Assembly: GCF_043195105.1 (NCBI RefSeq)
Contig: NZ_JBAFWO010000001.1
Reading direction: 5' to 3' (one strand)
DNA: 64,000 bases
From: NCEH01 sp002257205
Lineage (GTDB): Bacteria; Pseudomonadota; Alphaproteobacteria; Rhizobiales; Xanthobacteraceae
Positions within the stretch are counted from its first letter, which is position 1. Every line of letters begins with the position of its first letter. The notes below the pieces were generated by a model. It made no database searches. It was not told the origin of the DNA and saw nothing but the letters and a program-made list of their open reading frames with translations. Position numbers and translations under genes: made by a program. Shown here piece by piece: positions 25,963-36,800 of the stretch.

Positions 25963-28900
25963 CTAGGTTGCCGGGGCGTCGGCGCTGTGTTCTGGAACCG
26001 GGGAGGGGGCGGGGGCGTGAGCCTCCGCGCGCTTGGCGGCGGCGCGTTCCCGCCGCCCCTTCCCCAGCCAGAGCTGTAGGCGGTTCATATAGAGATAGAC
26101 CACTGGGGTCGTGTAGAGGGTGAGGATCTGGCTCACCAGCAGCCCGCCGACGATGGCGAAACCGAGCGGCCGCCGCAATTCCGAGCCGGTGCCGGTGCCG
26201 AGCATCAGCGGCAGGCCGCCAAGCAGCGCGGCCATGGTGGTCATCATGATCGGGCGGAAGCGGGTGAGGCACGCCTGATAGATGGACTGTTCCGGCGCCA
26301 TGCCCTCTTCGCGCTCCTTGGCGAGCGCGAAGTCGATCATCATGATGGCGTTCTTCTTCACGATGCCGATCAGCAGCAGGATGCCGATGAGCGCGATCAC
26401 GCTCAGGTCGAACCCCGAGACATACAGGATCAGCAAGGCCCCAAGGCCCGCCGAAGGCAAAGTGGAGAGGATCGTCAGCGGGTGGATGTAGCTCTCATAG
26501 AGCACGCCGAGGATGATGTAGACCGCGATCACGGCGGCGAGGATCAGATAGGGCTGGGTGCGCAGCGAATCCTGGAACGCCTGCGCCGTGCCCTGGAACG
26601 TGCCGATCAGGGTCAGCGGCTTGTTGATCTTCAGCTCCGCCTGCTTGATCGCGTCCACCGCCTGGCCGAGCGCGGTGCCGGGGCTGAGGTTGAAGCTCAA
26701 GGTGACGGCCGGGAACTGGCCCTGGTGCGAGATCGAGAGCGACGCGCTTTTTGAGGTATCCACCTTCACGAAGGCGGAGAGCGGGATCTCGTCGCCGGTG
26801 CGCGGGGACTTCACATAGAGCTTGTCGAGCGCGCCGGTATCCACCTGGAGCTTGGGGTCGATCTCCAGAATGACGTGATATTGCGAGAGCTGGGTGAAAT
26901 ATTGCGCCACCTGCCGCTGGCCGAAGGCGTCGTAGAGCGTGTCGTCGATCACCTGCGGCTGGATGCCGAAGCGGGCGGCGGTGTCGCGGTCGATCTTCAG
27001 CGAGACGGTGGGCGCATTGGTCTGCTGGTCGGTGGCGACATCCTGGAGTTCCGGCAGGCCGCGCAGGGTCGCCAGCATCTTCGGCGCCCATGCGTTCAGC
27101 TCGGCGAGGTTCGCGTCCTGCAAGGTGTATTGATATTGGGTGCGGGACGGGCGCCCGCCCACATTGATGTCCTGCGAGGCCTGGAGGAACAAGGCGATGC
27201 CCTCGACCTTGGCCAGTTGCGGACGCAGCCGCGCGATCACCTCGCTGGCGCTGGCGTCGCGCTGGTCGCGCGGCTTCAGGGTGATCCAGACGCGGCCGGT
27301 ATTCACAGTCTGCGATCCCCCCGTCGCGCCCACCGAGCCGGCCACGCTTTGGACGGCGGGGTCGCGGCCCACCACGGCGAGAAGCGCCATCTGCTTCTGC
27401 GACATGGCGGAGAAGGAGATGTCCTGCGCCGCCTCCGAGAAGCCCTGGATGAAGCCCGTGTCCTGCTGGGGGAAGAAGCCCTTGGGGATCACCACATAGA
27501 GATAGGCGGTGGCGGCCATGGTGCAGAACAGGGTCATCAGGGTCAGGAATTGGTGGCGCAGCACCCATTTCAGGCCATGATCATAGGCGGCGAGCAGGCC
27601 GTCGAAGAAGCGTTCGAAGGCCATGTACACGCGCCCGTGCTTCACATCGTGATCATTCTTCAGGAACAGCGAGCACATCATGGGCGTCAGCGTCAGCGAG
27701 ACCACCACCGACACCAGGATGGTGATGGTCACCGTCACCGCGAATTCCCGCAGCAGCCGGCCGACGATGCCGCCCATCAGCAGCACCGGGATGAACACCG
27801 CCACCAGCGACAGCGAGATCGAGATGATGGTGAAGCCGATTTCCGCCGAGCCCTTCAGCGCCGCCTCGAACGGCGCCATGCCCTCCTCGATATGGCGATA
27901 GATGTTCTCCAGCATCACGATGGCGTCGTCCACCACGAAGCCGACCGCGATGGTGAGGCCCATGAGCGAGAGATTGTCGATGGAATAGCCGAGCGCGTAC
28001 ATCACGGCGAAGGTGCCGATCAGCGCCATGGGCACGGTCACGCTCGGGATGATGGTGGCCCACACATTGCGCAGGAACGCGAAGATCACCGCCACCACCA
28101 GGCCGATGGTCAGCAGCATGGTGAATTGCACGTCATCCACCGAGGCGCGGATGGTCTGGGTGCGATCGGAGATCACCAGCACGTCGATGCCGGGGGGCAG
28201 GGCGGCTTCGAGGCGCGGGATCATGGCGTGCACGCGGTCCACGGTCTGGATCACGTTGGCGCCGGGCTGCTTGAACACGATCAACTGGATGCCGCGCTTG
28301 CCGTTCTGCCAGGAGGCGAGGCGCACGTTCTCCGGCCCGTCCACCGCGCGGCCGATGTCGCGGATGCGCACCGGGGCGCCGTTCTTATAGGCGAGGACCA
28401 CATCGTTCCACGGCGAGGAGGCGAGCAATTGGTCGTCGGCATAGATGGTGAAGCTCTGGGCCGTGCCGTCGAACGAACCCTTGGGGGAATCCACCGTGGC
28501 GGCGGCGAGGATCGCGCGCACGTCCTCCAGGCTCATGCCCAGCGAGGCGATCTTCGCCGGGTCCACCTGCACCCGCACCGCCGGCTTCTGCTCGCCGGTG
28601 ATGGCGACCTGGGCGATGCCGGGAATCTGGCTGATCTGCTGGGCGAGGATGGTGTCGGCGTAATCGTCCAGTTTTGTGAGCGGATAAAGGTCCGACTGGA
28701 CGGCGAGGATCAGGATCGGCGCATCCGCCGGGTTCACCTTGCGATAGGTGGGCGGGGTGGGCAGGTTCTTGGGCAATTGGCCGCTGGCGGCGGTAATGGC
28801 GGCCTGCACGTCCTGCGCGGCGGCGTCGATGGCGCGGTTGAGATCGAACTGAATGGTGATCGAGGCGACGCCGAGCGCACTGGTCGAGGTCATCTGGGTG

Positions 28901-29130
28901 ACGCCGGCGATCTGCGCGAACTGGCGCTCCAGCGGCGTCGAGACTGATGAGGCCATGGTCTCGGGGCTGGCGCCGGGCAGGCTGGCGGAGACCTGGATGG
29001 TGGGAAAGTCCACCTGCGGCAGCGGCGCCACCGGCAGCAGGGGATAAGCGACGGCGCCGATCAGCACCAGCGCCAGCATCAGCAGCGAGGTGGCGATGGG
29101 GCGCCGGACGAAGGGGGCGGAAATACTCAT
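25963..29130 (-). CDS. RND multidrug efflux pump, MdtC-like (HAE1 family)
   Basis: A 1055-residue inner-membrane proton-driven pump. It has the RND layout: a first membrane helix at the N-terminus (FVRRPIATSLLMLALVLIGA), a large periplasmic loop, a central helix bundle with GFVVDDAIVMLEN containing the paired aspartates of the proton relay, a second periplasmic loop, and late helices with GIVKKNAIMMIDFAL. The start (PLPQVDFPTIQVSASLPGAS) groups it with MdtC/MuxC-type pumps. The gene begins inside the stop of its adaptor gene (4-base overlap). No outer-membrane TolC-like gene is near. The substrate is unknown. Confidence 0.93.
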   Translation of the reverse strand: MSISAPFVRRPIATSLLMLALVLIGAVAYPLLPVAPLPQVDFPTIQVSASLPGASPETMASSVSTPLERQFAQIAGVTQMTSTSALGVASITIQFDLNRAIDAAAQDVQAAITAASGQLPKNLPTPPTYRKVNPADAPILILAVQSDLYPLTKLDDYADTILAQQISQIPGIAQVAITGEQKPAVRVQVDPAKIASLGMSLEDVRAILAAATVDSPKGSFDGTAQSFTIYADDQLLASSPWNDVVLAYKNGAPVRIRDIGRAVDGPENVRLASWQNGKRGIQLIVFKQPGANVIQTVDRVHAMIPRLEAALPPGIDVLVISDRTQTIRASVDDVQFTMLLTIGLVVAVIFAFLRNVWATIIPSVTVPMALIGTFAVMYALGYSIDNLSLMGLTIAVGFVVDDAIVMLENIYRHIEEGMAPFEAALKGSAEIGFTIISISLSLVAVFIPVLLMGGIVGRLLREFAVTVTITILVSVVVSLTLTPMMCSLFLKNDHDVKHGRVYMAFERFFDGLLAAYDHGLKWVLRHQFLTLMTLFCTMAATAYLYVVIPKGFFPQQDTGFIQGFSEAAQDISFSAMSQKQMALLAVVGRDPAVQSVAGSVGATGGSQTVNTGRVWITLKPRDQRDASASEVIARLRPQLAKVEGIALFLQASQDINVGGRPSRTQYQYTLQDANLAELNAWAPKMLATLRGLPELQDVATDQQTNAPTVSLKIDRDTAARFGIQPQVIDDTLYDAFGQRQVAQYFTQLSQYHVILEIDPKLQVDTGALDKLYVKSPRTGDEIPLSAFVKVDTSKSASLSISHQGQFPAVTLSFNLSPGTALGQAVDAIKQAELKINKPLTLIGTFQGTAQAFQDSLRTQPYLILAAVIAVYIILGVLYESYIHPLTILSTLPSAGLGALLILYVSGFDLSVIALIGILLLIGIVKKNAIMMIDFALAKEREEGMAPEQSIYQACLTRFRPIMMTTMAALLGGLPLMLGTGTGSELRRPLGFAIVGGLLVSQILTLYTTPVVYLYMNRLQLWLGKGRRERAAAKRAEAHAPAPSPVPEHSADAPAT

Positions 29131-30305
29131 GCCCGCTTCTCGGCGCTGGCGGTGGCGAGCGGGGCGGCCTGCGGCTTGGCGTCGGGCGCCGCGCTCACGC
29201 TGACATGGGCGCCGGGCGTGAGCTTGTATTGGCCGTCCACCACCACGCGCTCGCTGGCGCTGAGCCCGGTTTCGACCACCATCTGCCCCGCACGGCTCGG
29301 CCCGACGGTGACGGCGCGCTTTTCCACGGTGTCGTCGTCGCGCACCACATAGACATAGAAGCCGTCCGGCCCGCGCTGCACCACCTGCGCGGGCACGAGG
29401 ATGGCGTCTTTCCGGGTGTTCACCAGTACCTGCGCGTTCACGAACGCACCAGGCCAGAGCTTGAGATCCGCGTTCGGGAAGGTGGCCTTGATGCGGATGG
29501 TGCCGGTGCTCTGGTCGATCTGGTTGTCGATCAGCGCCACGGTGCCGGCGCCGAGCTGGGTCACGCCGTCGCGCTGGAAGGCGAGGACCGAGACCGGGCC
29601 GCGCCCCATGGCGGCCACGACATCGTCGAACCGGTCTTGCGGCAGGGAGATGATCACCGAGATCGGCTTCAGCTGGGTGATCACCACCAGCCCGGTGGTG
29701 TCGGCCGCGTGGACGATATTGCCCTCGTCCACCAGCCGGACGCCGGTGCGGCCGGAAATCGGCGCGCGCACTGTGGTATAGCCGAGCTGCACATTGGCGC
29801 TGTCGATGGCGGCATCATCGCCCTGGATCGCCGCTTCAAATTGGGCGACGAGGGCATTCTGGGTGTCGAGCTGCTGCTGGGAGACCGCATTCTTGCTCAC
29901 CAGTTGCTTGAAGCGATCCTGGTCGAGCTTGGCATTGGTGAGCTGGGCCTGGTCCTTGGCCTTGGCGGCCTGGGCCTGGGCGAGGGTGGCCTGGAACGGG
30001 CGGGGGTCGATCTGCGCCAGCACGTCGCCGGCCTTCACATCCTGCCCCTCGCTGAAGGTGACCTTATCCAGCTCGCCGTCGACGCGCACCTTCACGGTCA
30101 CCGAATTGAACGCCTGAACGGTGCCGAGGCCGGTGGCATAGACCGGAAAGTTCGCCTCGCGAACCGTCGCCGCGAGTACGGGAATGGGCGGCGGGGCCTT
30201 CTTGGCATGGGCCTCAGGCGAGGCGGGCGCGGCGAAACCATAGTGCCAAGCAAGCGCGCCGGCGACCAGAACGGCCGGCGTTACGACCCACACGAGACGC
30301 GGCAT
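29127..30305 (-). CDS. RND efflux periplasmic adaptor (membrane fusion protein), MdtA-like
   Basis: A 392-residue adaptor. An N-terminal membrane anchor (MPRLVWVVTPAVLVAGALAW) precedes the lipoyl half GLGTVQAFNSVTVKVRVDGE, the coiled-coil hairpin (about residues 105-175), the second lipoyl half TVRAPISGRTGVRLVDEGN, and the beta-barrel and membrane-proximal domains. It bridges the pump encoded next to an outer-membrane channel. It is divergent from the ECF sigma-factor gene over a 241-base region that should hold both promoters, so the two efflux operons may share regulation. Confidence 0.93.
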   Translation of the reverse strand: MPRLVWVVTPAVLVAGALAWHYGFAAPASPEAHAKKAPPPIPVLAATVREANFPVYATGLGTVQAFNSVTVKVRVDGELDKVTFSEGQDVKAGDVLAQIDPRPFQATLAQAQAAKAKDQAQLTNAKLDQDRFKQLVSKNAVSQQQLDTQNALVAQFEAAIQGDDAAIDSANVQLGYTTVRAPISGRTGVRLVDEGNIVHAADTTGLVVITQLKPISVIISLPQDRFDDVVAAMGRGPVSVLAFQRDGVTQLGAGTVALIDNQIDQSTGTIRIKATFPNADLKLWPGAFVNAQVLVNTRKDAILVPAQVVQRGPDGFYVYVVRDDDTVEKRAVTVGPSRAGQMVVETGLSASERVVVDGQYKLTPGAHVSVSAAPDAKPQAAPLATASAEKRA

Positions 30306-30546
30306 CAGCCCAATTCCCTTCGTCCGTTACGGCCTTTGAACACGCCATGCCGGCGAACCCTGCGCGGGCGCGCCGCACCTCGCGCAGCCGTGAACATCGC
30401 GCAAGGCGGGGTGCGGCATGTCGGTGCAGGGCGCGCGGCCCGCGCAGGGTTTGGGCCCGCCCCGTGTTGAAACTGACAGGTCCCGCGCCCGGACGGGCCG
30501 CAAGGCCACGGGGGCTGCCGCTTTTTGGCCGTCGGATTGAGGAGAC

Positions 30547-31143
30547 ATGCATCATGGTGGCATGCTGCGGCGAGCGGGGGCAGGTTCGAGTACCCGGATG
30601 GGCGAAGCGAGCGACGAAGACCTCATGGCGCGCGTCGCCCAAGGGGATGCGGCCGCGTTCCGCACGCTCACCGAGCGCTATGCGGTGCGCGCGGTCGCCC
30701 TCGCACGCCGGTTCCTCGGCAATTCCGCCGATGCCGAGGATATCGCCCAGGATGCCTTTCTGCGGGTCTGGCGGGCGGCGCCGCGCTGGCAGCCGACCGC
30801 CGCGTTCGGCACCTGGTTCTATCGCATCGTTGTCAATCTGTGTCTCAACCACCGCCGCCGCCGGGACTTCGCGCCGCTGGAGGATGCGGCGGACATCGCC
30901 GATCCGGCGCCCGACGCCCTCGCCCGCCTCGCCCGTGGGCACGAGGACCGCGCGCTCGCCCGTGCCATCGCCGATCTGCCGCAGCGGCAAAGGGCGGCGG
31001 TGCTGCTTACATATTGGGAAGGGCTATCCAATGCCCGTACCGCGGAAGTTCTCGATGCCTCGGTTTCCGGCGTCGAGACGTTGCTGGTCCGTGCCCGGCG
31101 CGCGCTGCGCGCCCGTCTCGGTCCGCAGCCTGGGGAGGAATGA
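30547..31143 (+). CDS. ECF-family RNA polymerase sigma factor
   Basis: A 198-residue sigma factor with region 2 (about residues 22-95: FRTLTERYAVRAVALARRFL, then DAEDIAQDAFLRVWR) and region 4 (about residues 135-185: DLPQRQRAAVLLTYWEGLSN, then VLDASVSGVETLLVRARRAL). The ATG at 30547 follows GAGGAG; an in-frame ATG at 30598 would still keep all of region 2. The next gene encodes an anti-sigma-like membrane protein, and the metal-sensor-like protein and mdtABC genes follow, so this factor probably controls the efflux operon, itself, or both. No autoregulatory promoter could be identified by eye. Confidence 0.9.
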   Translation: MHHGGMLRRAGAGSSTRMGEASDEDLMARVAQGDAAAFRTLTERYAVRAVALARRFLGNSADAEDIAQDAFLRVWRAAPRWQPTAAFGTWFYRIVVNLCLNHRRRRDFAPLEDAADIADPAPDALARLARGHEDRALARAIADLPQRQRAAVLLTYWEGLSNARTAEVLDASVSGVETLLVRARRALRARLGPQPGEE

Positions 31144-31146
31144 AAA

Positions 31147-31635
31147 ATGACCCATGACGAATTCGAGCATCTGCTCGTCGCACACGGGGCCGATGTTTCG
31201 CTCTGGCCCGAGCCCGCACGCCGGCGCGCGCGGGACTTGATGGCGCGCGATCCATCGCTCGCGCGCCTGCTGACCACCCATGCGGCTCTCGACGCCCGCT
31301 TTGCTCGCGCGCTCTCGGGCGGGCCGGTGGCGCAGGATCTCGCGGCCGGTCGGCGGGTCGTGGCGCGCCTCGCCGCCCTGCCGCTGCCAAAGCAGGACGC
31401 GCGGGCGCCGGTGCGATGGCTGCCCTCCTGGCTGCTGGCGCTGGATCTGCGGCCCGCCTGGCCGAGCATCGCCGCGCTGGCGGGCATGGCGGCCCTGGGC
31501 TTCCTCGCCGGATTGAACGTGGTCGATCCCGGCCCACTCGACGCGGCGATGGGGGGCGGCGCCCGTCCGCAGGTCATCGCCGACCTGAGCACGATCGTGT
31601 TCGAGCCCGGCCCGCCGGAGGAAAGCGCGTTATGA
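31147..31635 (+). CDS. Anti-sigma-factor-like membrane protein
   Basis: A 162-residue protein. An acidic N-terminal domain of about 95 residues (FEHLLVAHGADVSLWPEPAR) is followed by one membrane segment near residues 102-122 (SIAALAGMAALGFLAGLNVV) and a short periplasmic tail. This layout, and the position three bases after an ECF sigma gene, match anti-sigma factors of alphaproteobacteria that hold the sigma factor at the membrane. No zinc motif (HxxxCxxC) is present, so it is not a ZAS-type protein. The stop overlaps the next start by four bases. Confidence 0.75.
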   Translation: MTHDEFEHLLVAHGADVSLWPEPARRRARDLMARDPSLARLLTTHAALDARFARALSGGPVAQDLAAGRRVVARLAALPLPKQDARAPVRWLPSWLLALDLRPAWPSIAALAGMAALGFLAGLNVVDPGPLDAAMGGGARPQVIADLSTIVFEPGPPEESAL

Positions 31636-32147
31636 CCGGGGGCGCGATCCGCATGGGCACGTCCCAGCCGAGGCGGCTGCTGCTGGTGGCCTCCCTCGCC
31701 CTGAACCTGTTCTTCGTCGGCCTTGCGGTCGCCGTGGCGATCCAGGAGACGCGCGAACGCACGGCGGCGCCCGCGCCGGTGGCGCTCGACCGCAGCCCGG
31801 CCGCGCGCATCGACCGGCTGGCGGCGGCTTTGCCGGCGGCGGATGCGCAGGCGCTCAGGACCCGGTTCCAGGGCGCCCTTGGCGTGATCGATGCCGCGCA
31901 GACGGCCTCGCGGGTGGCGCAGGACAAGGTGCGCGCCGCCTTGGCGGCGGAGCCGTTCGACAGCGCCGCCGCCGACACCGCCTTGACGCAACTGCGGGAG
32001 GCGCGGCGCGCCCTGTGGCGCGCGCTGCATGGTGTGATCATCGCTGCCGCCGGCGAGATGTCGGCGGAAGGCCGCGCGCGGCTCGCGAGCTGGGTACCTC
32101 CCGACGAGGGCGAGCGCGGCGCCTCGCCCCAACCACAATCACGGTGA
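31632..32147 (+). CDS. Periplasmic heavy-metal sensor-like protein (Spy/CpxP/CnrX-type)
   Basis: A 171-residue protein with an N-terminal membrane anchor (about residues 16-36, LLLVASLALNLFFVGLAVAV) and a helical periplasmic domain with a ROR-like LREARRALWRALHGVIIAAA segment. This is the 'heavy-metal resistance' (Metal_resist) layout seen after anti-sigma genes in alphaproteobacteria. It may sense periplasmic metal or envelope stress and pass it to the anti-sigma protein, with which it is translationally coupled (ATGA). No obvious His/Met/Cys metal cluster is visible, so the ligand is open. Confidence 0.75.
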   Translation: MTGGAIRMGTSQPRRLLLVASLALNLFFVGLAVAVAIQETRERTAAPAPVALDRSPAARIDRLAAALPAADAQALRTRFQGALGVIDAAQTASRVAQDKVRAALAAEPFDSAAADTALTQLREARRALWRALHGVIIAAAGEMSAEGRARLASWVPPDEGERGASPQPQSR

Positions 32148-32195
32148 TGATGCCGGGCGCGAGCGCGCGGCCTTCCCAAGCGAATTGGTGTTCCG

Positions 32196-33764
32196 ATGAA
32201 CGACCCACGCCCGTTGCGCGATTTGCGCGGCGAACCCATCTCTCTCGCATCCGAGGCGGCGCCGAAGCGCCGGCGCCGGTTTCCCTGGTCGTTCCTCATC
32301 TTCCTGGCCCTGCTGGCGCTGGTGGGGGCGGGGTTCCTGATCCGGCCGCAGGAGACGCCGCATCCCGGCGGGCGCGGCGGCATCGCCGGTCTGCCGGTGC
32401 CGGTCGCGACCGCGCTGGCGCAGACCGGCAGCATGCCGGTGACGCTCACCGCGCTCGGCACGGTCACGCCGCTCACCACCGTCACGGTGAAGACCCAGAT
32501 CAGCGGCCGGCTGATCAATCTGTTCTTCACGGAAGGCCAGGAGATCGAGGCCGGCGCCCCGCTCGCCGAGGTCGATCCGCGCCCCTATGAGGCGGCGCTG
32601 AAACAGGCCAAGGGCCAGCTGGCCCGCGACCAGGCGCAATTGAAGAATGCCCAGCTGGACCTCAATCGCTACACCCAGCTGGTGGCCAAGAATGCCGCCT
32701 CCCAGCAGCAGGTCGATACCCAGCAGGCACTGGTGCAGCAGTTTCAGGGCACGGTGGAGATGGACGAGGCGCAGGTGCGCACCGCCGAGCTGAACCTCGA
32801 ATATTGCCACATCACCGCGCCGGTCACCGGCCGCGTGGGCCTGCGGCTGGTGGATCGCGGGAATTACGTCCAGGCGGGCGATTCCACCGGCATCGCCGTG
32901 ATCACCCAGATCAAGCCCATCACCGTGCTGTTCTCCCTGCCCGAGGACAAGGTCCCCCAGGTGCTCAAGCGGCTGAATTCCGGCGCCGACCTGCCGGTGG
33001 TGGTCTATGACCGCAACCGCCGCGCCGCCCTCGCCACGGGCAAGCTCGTGACCATCGACAACCAGGTGGACGTGACCACCGGCACGGTGAAGCTGAAGGC
33101 GCAGTTCGACAATGCGGACGAGGCGCTGTTTCCGAGCCAGTTCGTGAACGTGGACCTGCTGGTGGATACGCTCACCGGCGTCACCGTCATTCCCTCGGCG
33201 GCGGTGCAGCGCGGCGCGCCGGGCACTTATGTCTATCTGGTCCATCCCGACAATACGGTGAGCGTGCGCAAGATCGCGCTCGGCGCCTCCGACAGCAGCC
33301 GGATCGTCGTGACGCAGGGCCTTGTGGCGGGCGACAAGGTGGTGGTGGACGGCGCGGACAAATTGCGCGAGGGCGCCAAGATCAGCGAGCCCGACGCGGC
33401 GGCCGGCGGCAAGCCGGCTCCGGTCGCGGGCGAGGGATCGGAGCGCCGCCCGCGCCGCACTCAGGAAAATAGCACTCAGGAGAACCGCGACCACGGCACG
33501 GGCGCGGTCGCGATCCCCGCCACGCCGGGGCCTGCATCGTCGAAGACCGCGCCCGCCGTCCCGGCTTCCGGGTCCGCAGACACCGGACCCGCAAATTCCG
33601 CGCCCGCAACCCCGACACCCGCAACCCCGACACCCGGAACGACGCCGCCCGCCGGCACGGTCCCCGCCGTGGGGCCGAGCATCGTTCCGGATTCAGGTCC
33701 CGGCGCGGCCCCAGCGGCGGCGCAGGGCGGTGGCGCGCCGCCGACCGCGGGCGGTGTGAAATGA
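32196..33764 (+). CDS. mdtA: RND efflux periplasmic adaptor MdtA with long low-complexity C-terminus
   Basis: A 522-residue adaptor. The anchor is at about residues 31-50 (WSFLIFLALLALVGAGFLI), followed by the lipoyl, coiled-coil hairpin, beta-barrel and membrane-proximal domains to about residue 395, all typical of MdtA. The last about 125 residues are Pro/Ala/Thr/Gly-rich with short repeats (ATPTPATPTPGTTPP), absent from standard MdtA (about 415 residues). The tail would lie in the periplasm, perhaps as a flexible linker. It is followed by two RND pump genes, the mdtABC order. Confidence 0.93.
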   Translation: MNDPRPLRDLRGEPISLASEAAPKRRRRFPWSFLIFLALLALVGAGFLIRPQETPHPGGRGGIAGLPVPVATALAQTGSMPVTLTALGTVTPLTTVTVKTQISGRLINLFFTEGQEIEAGAPLAEVDPRPYEAALKQAKGQLARDQAQLKNAQLDLNRYTQLVAKNAASQQQVDTQQALVQQFQGTVEMDEAQVRTAELNLEYCHITAPVTGRVGLRLVDRGNYVQAGDSTGIAVITQIKPITVLFSLPEDKVPQVLKRLNSGADLPVVVYDRNRRAALATGKLVTIDNQVDVTTGTVKLKAQFDNADEALFPSQFVNVDLLVDTLTGVTVIPSAAVQRGAPGTYVYLVHPDNTVSVRKIALGASDSSRIVVTQGLVAGDKVVVDGADKLREGAKISEPDAAAGGKPAPVAGEGSERRPRRTQENSTQENRDHGTGAVAIPATPGPASSKTAPAVPASGSADTGPANSAPATPTPATPTPGTTPPAGTVPAVGPSIVPDSGPGAAPAAAQGGGAPPTAGGVK

Positions 33765-33837
33765 GGCCGGTGCGGCCCGCGCCGTCCGCGTGCGCGGCGA
33801 AGGCGATTGTGACGACGACGGCGCGGGAGGGCGCGGC

Positions 33838-36800
33838 GTGAATCCCTCCCAGCCCTTCATCGTGCGGCCGGTCGCCACCTCCCTGCTGATGGCGGCGCTG
33901 CTGCTGGTCGGCATGGTGGCGTTCCGCTTCCTGCCGCTCTCCGCCTTGCCGGAGGTGGATTATCCCACCATTGCCGTGCGCACCTTCTATCCTGGCGCCA
34001 GCCCGGAGGTCATGACCTCCTCGATCACGGCGCCGCTGGAGCGCCAGCTCGGGCAGATGCCGAACCTGAAGCAGATGTCCTCGTCCAGCTCTGCCGGGGC
34101 TTCGGTCATCACGCTGCAATTCGGCCTGGAACTCTCGCTCGATGTGGCGGAACAGGAAGTGCAGGCGGCGATCAATGCCGCCGGCAACCTGCTGCCGTCC
34201 GATCTTCCGGCCCCGCCGATCTATGCCAAGGTGAACCCCGCCGACGCACCCATCCTCACCCTGGCGGTGACCTCGAAGACGCTCGCGCCGACCGAGCTTC
34301 AGGACCTCGCCGACACCCGCGTGGCGCAGAAGCTCTCGCAGGTGGCCGGTGTCGGACTCGTCAGTCTATCTGGCGGCCAGCGGCCGGCGGTGCGCATCCG
34401 CGCCAATCTCTCCGCGCTTGCCGCCTATGGCCTCAATATCGACGATCTGCGCACCAGCGTCGCCAATGCCAATGTGAACACGCCCAAGGGCAGTTTCGAC
34501 GGCCCCATGCGGGCCTATTCGGTGAATGCCAACGACCAGATCCGCGACCCGGCGATCTATAGCGATCTCATCATCGCCTATCGCAAGGGCGCGCCGGTGC
34601 GCCTTTCCCAGGTGGCGGAGGTGATCGCGGGGGCGGAGAACGACAAGCTCGCCGCCTGGATGAACACCACGCCGGCCATCATCCTCAACATCCAGCGCCA
34701 GCCGGGCGCGAACGTGATCGCCGTGGTGGACGAGATCAAGGCGCTGCTGCCGGAACTCACCGCCACTCTGCCGACCAGCGTGGACGTCGCCGTGCTCACC
34801 GACCGCACCACCACCATCCGCGCTTCGGTGCGCGACGTGGAGCTGGAACTGCTGCTCGCCCTGGTGCTGGTGGTGCTGGTGATCTTCGTGTTCCTGCGCG
34901 ATATCCCCGCGACCGTGATCCCGAGCCTGTCGGTGCCGCTCTCCATCGTCGGCACGTTTGCGGTGATGTATCTGGCGGGCTTCTCGCTCAACAATCTCTC
35001 GCTCATGGCCCTGACCATCGCCACCGGCTTCGTGGTGGACGATGCCATCGTCATGATCGAGAACATCGCCCGCCATATCGAGATGGGGCTGAAGCCGTTC
35101 GACGCGGCGCTGAAGGGCTCGGCGCAGATCGGCTTCACCATCGTCTCGCTGACGGTCTCGCTGATCGCGGTGCTGATCCCGCTGCTGTTCATGGCGGACG
35201 TGGTGGGCCGCCTGTTCCGCGAATTCGCCATCACGCTGGCGGTGACGATCCTGATCTCGGCCGTGGTCTCGCTCACCCTCGTGCCGATGCTGTGCGCGCG
35301 CCTGCTCAAGGCGCGCCCGGAGGGAGGGGAGCGCAAGCGCACCTGGTTCGACGGCGTGATCTCCGGCTATGGCGCCATGCTGCGCGTGGTGCTGCGCCAC
35401 CAGGGTGCGACCCTGCTGGTGGCGGTGGCGACGCTCGGCCTGACGGTGGCGCTTTATGTGGCGATCCCAAAGGGCTTCTTTCCGGTGCAGGATACGGGGC
35501 TGATTTCGGGCGTTTCGGAAGGCCCGCAATCCATCTCCTATGCCGCCATGGCGGAGCGCCAGCAGGCGCTGGCGGCGGCGATCCTGAAGGATCCCGACGT
35601 CTCCGCGCTCTCCTCCTTCATCGGCGCCGACGGCACCAACGCGACGCTCAACACCGGCCGCTTCCTCATCGAGCTGAAGCCAAAGGGCGAGCGCACGGCC
35701 ACCGTCTCCCAGGTGATCCGTCGCATCACGGCGGACGTGGCGCACCTGCCCGGCATCGCGCTCTATCTCCAGCCGGTGCAGGACTTGACCATCGACGCGA
35801 CCTCGGGCCGGGGCCAATATACCTTCGTGCTCCAGGATACCGACCCGGCGGAGCTATCGCTTTGGGTGCCGCGCCTGCTGGATCGGCTGTCCCGCAGCCC
35901 GGAACTCGCTGATGTCACCAGCAATCTGCAGGACCGGGGCCTCGCCGTGGACATCACGGTGGATCGCGACACCGCCGCCCGGTTCGGCATCACCATGGCG
36001 ACGGTGGACAATGCGCTCTACGATTCCTTCGGCCAGCGCATCATCTCCACCATCTTCACCCAGACCAGCCAGTATCGCGTGATCCTGGAGGCCGATCCCA
36101 AGCTGCAGGCCACGCTGAAATCCCTCGATACGGTCTATCTGCCGGGTTCCAACGGCGCGCAGGTGCCGCTCTCCGCCATCGCCACCATCACCGAGCGGCC
36201 GGCGCCGTTGCAGATCAGCCATCTCAGCCAGTTTCCGGCGGTGACGGTCTCGTTCAATCTTGCGCCCGGCGTGTCGTTGGATGCGGCGGTGGCGGCGGTG
36301 CAGCAGGCGGAGCGCGACATCGCCCTGCCGGCGAGCGTCATCACTTCGTTCCAGGGCGCCGCGCTCGCGTTCCAGGCGGCGCTTGGCAATGAATTGCTGC
36401 TCATCCTCGCCGCCATCGTCACGGTCTATATCGTGCTGGGCGTGCTCTATGAGAGCTATATCCATCCCATCACCATTCTCTCTACCTTGCCCTCGGCCAG
36501 CGTCGGCGCGCTGCTGGGCCTGATGGCCATGGGCGGGGAACTCGACATCATCGGCATCATCGGCATCATCCTGCTGATCGGCATCGTGAAGAAGAATGCC
36601 ATCATGATGATCGACTTCGCGCTCGATGCGGAACGCAACCAGGGGCTTCCGCCCGCCGAAGCGATCTATCAGGCCTGCCTGCTGCGCTTCCGACCGATCC
36701 TGATGACCACGCTCGCGGCGCTCCTCGGCGCGCTGCCGCTGATGCTCGGCTCGGGCGCCGGGGCGGAGCTGCGCCAGCCGCTCGGGGTTGCCATCGTCGG

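Noticed and set aside
25655..26272. Minus-strand open frame in the gap before the peptide ABC operon
   Set aside because: It overlaps the end of the RND gene in another frame and has low-complexity Arg/Pro composition without a ribosome binding site.
26875..28947. Long plus-strand open frame opposite the RND pump gene
   Set aside because: The product is His/Arg/Asp-rich noise; the minus strand encodes a complete RND pump.
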